Notes under the pieces: model-generated
Database searches by the model: none
What the model saw: only the letters and a program-made list of their open reading frames with translations
Told to the model about the DNA's origin: nothing
In this document: piece after piece, positions 5,201 through 6,629 of the stretch
Layout of the letters: every line of letters begins with the position of its first letter
How positions within the stretch are numbered: the first letter of the stretch is position 1
Assembly: GCA_945788155.1 (NCBI GenBank)
Contig: CALZKX010000249.1
Span: forward strand, 1-6,629
Reading direction: 5' to 3'
Length of the DNA: 6,629 bases
From: an uncultured Flavobacteriaceae bacterium
GTDB taxonomy: Bacteria; Bacteroidota; Bacteroidia; Flavobacteriales; Flavobacteriaceae
Position numbers and translations under genes: made by a program

Positions 5201-6629
5201 CAAGTAAGGGAAGCACAGATAGAAGCAGCTTTAGAAAGAGTGAGAAGTCGCTCAATGGCTATGCATAACAGTGAGGAAATTGGAGATGTTGCATTTGTGC
5301 TTTTTGAGCAGCTAAAGGGCTTAGGAGGCGAACTTTGGGGAACAGGTTTTGGCTTCTGTAAAAAAAACTCCACTGTTGATGAATTTTGGTTTGCTAACGA
5401 AAATGGCATCATGCCACATTTAAAAATTCCAAACAATGTGGATGAAGCTCATAAAAAAATGTACCAAGGCTGGAAGAAAAATTTAGAATCCTTTTCCATA
5501 GCAAAAGGTGGTAAGGAGTTAAAAGATCATTATAAGTATATGCTCACAGTACCTGATGTTAAACCCATTTTTCAAGGCATATTAGATGATGGTATTACAT
5601 TTCCAAAATGGCAAAAGTGGCACGCAGCTTATTTTAAATATGGATACTTACTTGTAATAACTACAGAGAACTACGAAAATGAAAACGTTTTTGTACGCTT
5701 TGCCAAGGTGTTCGAGCAAGCATACACACGTTTCCTCGACCTACAAAAAGCCGAAGCACAAGCAAGAGAGTCGCAAATAGAGTTGGGACTAGAAAGAGTT
5801 AGAGCAAGAGCAATGGCAATGCAACATTCCAATGAATTATCAGATCTTGTAGCTACGGTTCTCAATGAATTAACAAAACTCGATTTCTCATTAACATGGT
5901 GCATTATTAATATAATAAACGAAGCTGACCATTCTAATATGATCTGGGCTATAAATCCAGAAGGTGGAACAGATCCCGAATCTTATTATATGAAGTTTGA
6001 GGACTACCCTTATCATCATGCTACTATAAAGGCATGGAAAGCAAAAAAAACAAAATTTGTCTATATTTTAGAGGGAAAGGAAAAGAAAATATATGACGAT
6101 TATTTATATAATGAAACAGAGTTTAAAAGGTTTTCCAATAAAGCAAAAAAAGCAAATCGAGCCCTAGATAGATATGTTGCCTCCTTTACGTTTAACAGTT
6201 TTGGAGGTTTACAGACAATCTCCAACGAACCACTTTCAGATGAAAATCTTGAAATTTTGGAACGATTCGGAAAAGTGTTTGATATGACTTATACACGTTT
6301 CAATGATCTTCAAAAAGCAGAAGCTCAAGCAAGGGAAGTGCAAATAGAAATGGCTTTGGAAAAAGTGCGTTCACGTACCATGGCTATGCAACATAGTGAT
6401 GAATTACCACAAGCAGCCAATACTTTATTTCTTGAAATACAAGGCTTAGGCATACCTTCCTGGAGTTGCGGTTTTAACATTTTGTCCAAGGACAAAACCA
6501 CCAGCCAATCTTGGATGAGCAGTGAAGGTGAAATACAAAAACCTTTTAATTTAGTATTTAAAAAAGAAGCTTCATTTATTGAAATGTATAACTTCTTTAA
6601 AAGCGATGCCACATTTTTAATACAAGAAT
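1859..6629 (+). CDS. Giant cytoplasmic multi-module sensor protein: NTF2-like domain plus at least eight tandem GAF-like modules (3' end outside window)
   Basis: One frame runs uninterrupted from ATG 1859 to the right edge: 1590 complete codons and no stop. Residues 1 to about 132 are an NTF2/SnoaL-like domain ending in the typical GWRFIYQHFSMP. Residues about 144-188 are a coiled coil. Then come modules A to G and part of H, about 150-160 residues each, separated by 32-residue helical joints starting at residues 349, 542, 730, 917, 1105, 1291 and 1480. A typical module starts with a helix ending in ELG or a variant, then a strand of the W(T/S)CGF type, a W...K...F segment, a KDHYKYM-like helix, a G-L-FIT strand and a final RFAKVFEQTYT helix that runs into the joint. 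This layout suits a GAF-like fold, but no module has a clear ligand-binding signature, so GAF is a probable, not certain, assignment. No membrane segment or signal peptide is visible. The ATGA overlap with the kinase argues for a shared pathway. Related Bacteroidetes proteins with such joints often end in a kinase or other output domain; here that end is not visible. Confidence 0.9.
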   Translation, partial: MKLNKKLENEIWKIYDIWMQGYLNADVETYNLYFDEDYHFIGSTNNEEFLNRKDTTEFFRATGDQFAGMTDLRKETKTLEVFGEHVFLTHFFDAWFKNDEDWSYYGRFRFSSVMHQTKEGWRFIYQHFSMPDSKSEEGETIGFDKVHLENQELREAIQRRTKELEEKNRELEVETALERIRAQAVAMKASTDLLDIVVTMRNEFIKLGHEAHYFWHMMWLPEIYEKAMTSGDGTKIGFVMKLPRHIHGDIPLLAKWEKSKKPTVVYAMNVDEALDYVNKMITLGDFQNIDPQAPTEEDVRHIGGLTFIMARTTHGEIGYSLPGVVKNPPKEDIDILVKFAGAFDLAHQRFLDLQKAEAQARETQIELALEKVRSRTMAMQHSDELNDVVKAMFENLKELQIPNTAVGIAVRIENSKDLNAFVCGENKKGLVITNYRLPYFKNKICNDLNNTLEKQLDYYVGHYSKKEKNAFYKYLIEHTPEFGNLPNDIKHMIFESLTYTISMVASKHSIFNINDFEGKELSKNNADIIKRFAKVFEHTYTRFLDLQKAEAQARETQIELALEKVRSRTMAMQKSKELADVATVLFQQVKELGIEQWTCGFNIWESGDTEFTFYPGGPDGEILPSCKVPLMEHPIFRQFDESKRRGDELFVYEKQGEVQKDHYKYMHSLPGIGDMLQGMLDSGLEFPEYQIDHVANFAYGNMIFITYQPVPEMHGVFKRFAKVFEQTYTRFLDLQKAEAQAREAQIETALEKVRSRTMAMQKGEEIKDVVVLLYKELIALGVTNFATCGYVEINENTSRQETWVTSPGGNSLGLFYLPLTGDIHFDERYEAWKKQQTVFHQTVAGKERKKHLEYAITTFNSKEAEEMVLNQFPDPTVFYCFNFSHGYLHLVSGSYLNEEEKSLLARFTRVFEQTYARFLDLQKAEAQARESQIQLALERVRARTMAMQNSNELVETSELLFEQIKDLGIEVWSCGYSLWYDDDSYFIGYNPMPNGKMGPTFKIPLTEDIFFKTIRKAKREGQEFLIFESKGKSLEKTYQYMDTLPVVGEAMRGIVESGFELPKFQVTHCGFFTHGHLMFITHKHYPEAHDIFKRFTKEFEQTYTRFLDLQKAEAQVREAQIEAALERVRSRSMAMHNSEEIGDVAFVLFEQLKGLGGELWGTGFGFCKKNSTVDEFWFANENGIMPHLKIPNNVDEAHKKMYQGWKKNLESFSIAKGGKELKDHYKYMLTVPDVKPIFQGILDDGITFPKWQKWHAAYFKYGYLLVITTENYENENVFVRFAKVFEQAYTRFLDLQKAEAQARESQIELGLERVRARAMAMQHSNELSDLVATVLNELTKLDFSLTWCIINIINEADHSNMIWAINPEGGTDPESYYMKFEDYPYHHATIKAWKAKKTKFVYILEGKEKKIYDDYLYNETEFKRFSNKAKKANRALDRYVASFTFNSFGGLQTISNEPLSDENLEILERFGKVFDMTYTRFNDLQKAEAQAREVQIEMALEKVRSRTMAMQHSDELPQAANTLFLEIQGLGIPSWSCGFNILSKDKTTSQSWMSSEGEIQKPFNLVFKKEASFIEMYNFFKSDATFLIQE
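2288..2422 (+). repeat. Joint 1, divergent coiled-coil linker (residues 144-188)
   Basis: This is the least conserved joint. It starts as a plain charged coiled coil (REAIQRRTKELEEKNREL) and only its second half matches the others: ETALERIRAQAVAMK against the usual ETALEKVRSRTMAMQ. It links the NTF2-like domain to module A, so the conserved RFLDLQKAEAQARE half is absent. Confidence 0.75.
2903..2998 (+). repeat. Joint 2 (residues 349-380), between modules A and B
   Basis: First full joint: RFLDLQKAEAQARE followed 10 residues later by VRSRTMAMQ. It is preceded by AGAFDLAHQ rather than KVFEQTYT. Bases 2902-2931 are identical to 3481-3510 in joint 3, which marks these two as the closest pair at the DNA level. 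Confidence 0.85.
3482..3577 (+). repeat. Joint 3 (residues 542-573), between modules B and C
   Basis: Same 32-residue length. It is preceded by RFAKVFEHTYT. It shares the CTT GAC CTT codons with joint 2, while joints 4 to 7 use CTC GAC, and it shares a 30-base identical run with joint 2. Confidence 0.85.
4046..4141 (+). repeat. Joint 4 (residues 730-761), between modules C and D
   Basis: Preceded by RFAKVFEQTYT. Bases 4043-4074 are a 32-base run identical to 5726-5757 in joint 7, although the modules on either side of these two joints are strongly diverged. Confidence 0.85.
4607..4702 (+). repeat. Joint 5 (residues 917-948), between modules D and E
   Basis: Preceded by RFTRVFEQTYA. The second half is LERVRARTMAMQ, with Arg and Ala in place of Lys and Ser. 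There are no insertions or deletions relative to the other joints. Confidence 0.85.
5171..5266 (+). repeat. Joint 6 (residues 1105-1136), between modules E and F
   Basis: Preceded by RFTKEFEQTYT. The first half carries one change (AQVRE for AQARE) and the joint ends in MAMH instead of MAMQ. Its length is unchanged. Confidence 0.85.
5729..5824 (+). repeat. Joint 7 (residues 1291-1322), between modules F and G
   Basis: Preceded by RFAKVFEQAYT. The first half is identical in protein to joints 2 to 5. The second half is LERVRARAMAMQ. It shares a 32-base identical run with joint 4. Confidence 0.85.
6296..6391 (+). repeat. Joint 8 (residues 1480-1511), between modules G and H
   Basis: Preceded by RFGKVFDMTYT. 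The first half begins RFNDLQKAEAQARE and uses different codons (AAT GAT CTT, GCA) from joints 4 to 7, so it is the most diverged of the full joints at DNA level, yet the length is the same. Confidence 0.85.

Noticed and set aside
5360..5368. A-rich A-AAA-AAC tract as a programmed -1 frameshift site in the array gene
   Set aside because: Similar tracts occur several times in this AT-rich gene (for example near 2353 and 3260), no stimulatory structure was evident, and the zero frame continues open with module sequence on both sides.
2903..6391. Regularly spaced direct repeats as a CRISPR-like or other non-coding array
   Set aside because: The period is about 560-580 bases, the repeats are in frame within one long open frame, and the spacers encode related modules. 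They are protein-level repeats.
2917..6612. Antisense open frames of 77-95 codons recurring over the joints
   Set aside because: They arise because the antisense of the conserved joint happens to lack stops, so each one repeats the same Ser/Ala/Cys-rich stretch. No start signal or family match supports them.

Overview
The window looks like the chromosome of a member of the Bacteroidetes, most likely a marine-type Flavobacteriaceae. It is AT-rich, the gene starts lack clear Shine-Dalgarno sequences, the protein families fit, and it carries the kind of C/T-rich palindromic repeat that is scattered through flavobacterial genomes. The genus cannot be told from the sequence. All genes lie on the + strand and all appear to belong to signal transduction.

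Layout: (1) 1-432 is the C-terminal 143 residues of a FIST-domain sensor protein, cut by the left edge. (2) 433-797 has no gene. It holds a repeat element of about 107 bp (553-659) with imperfect inverted ends, a 16-bp perfect palindrome, and a small GC-rich hairpin (774-791) just before the next start codon. (3) 798-1862 is a complete soluble histidine kinase of 354 residues. It has a coiled coil, an H-box and an ATPase domain but no sensor domain and no membrane segment. A second copy of part of the intergenic repeat lies in frame inside its ATPase domain (1608-1640). (4) 1859 to the right edge is one uninterrupted reading frame of at least 1590 codons, starting in an ATGA overlap with the kinase stop. 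It has an NTF2/SnoaL-like N-terminal domain followed by at least eight GAF-like modules in tandem. The modules are joined by nearly identical 32-residue helical linkers with a period of 186-193 residues. The right edge cuts the eighth module, so the output domain is not visible.

Inferred working: FIST is a known sensory domain family, the kinase has no input domain of its own, and the giant protein is built like a cytoplasmic multi-input receptor. The simplest reading is a cytosolic signalling locus in which separate sensor proteins feed a soluble kinase. The array protein may instead carry its own transmitter domain beyond the window. The array is the most unusual thing here: its modules have diverged strongly, while the joints between them have kept their length and much of their nucleotide sequence.
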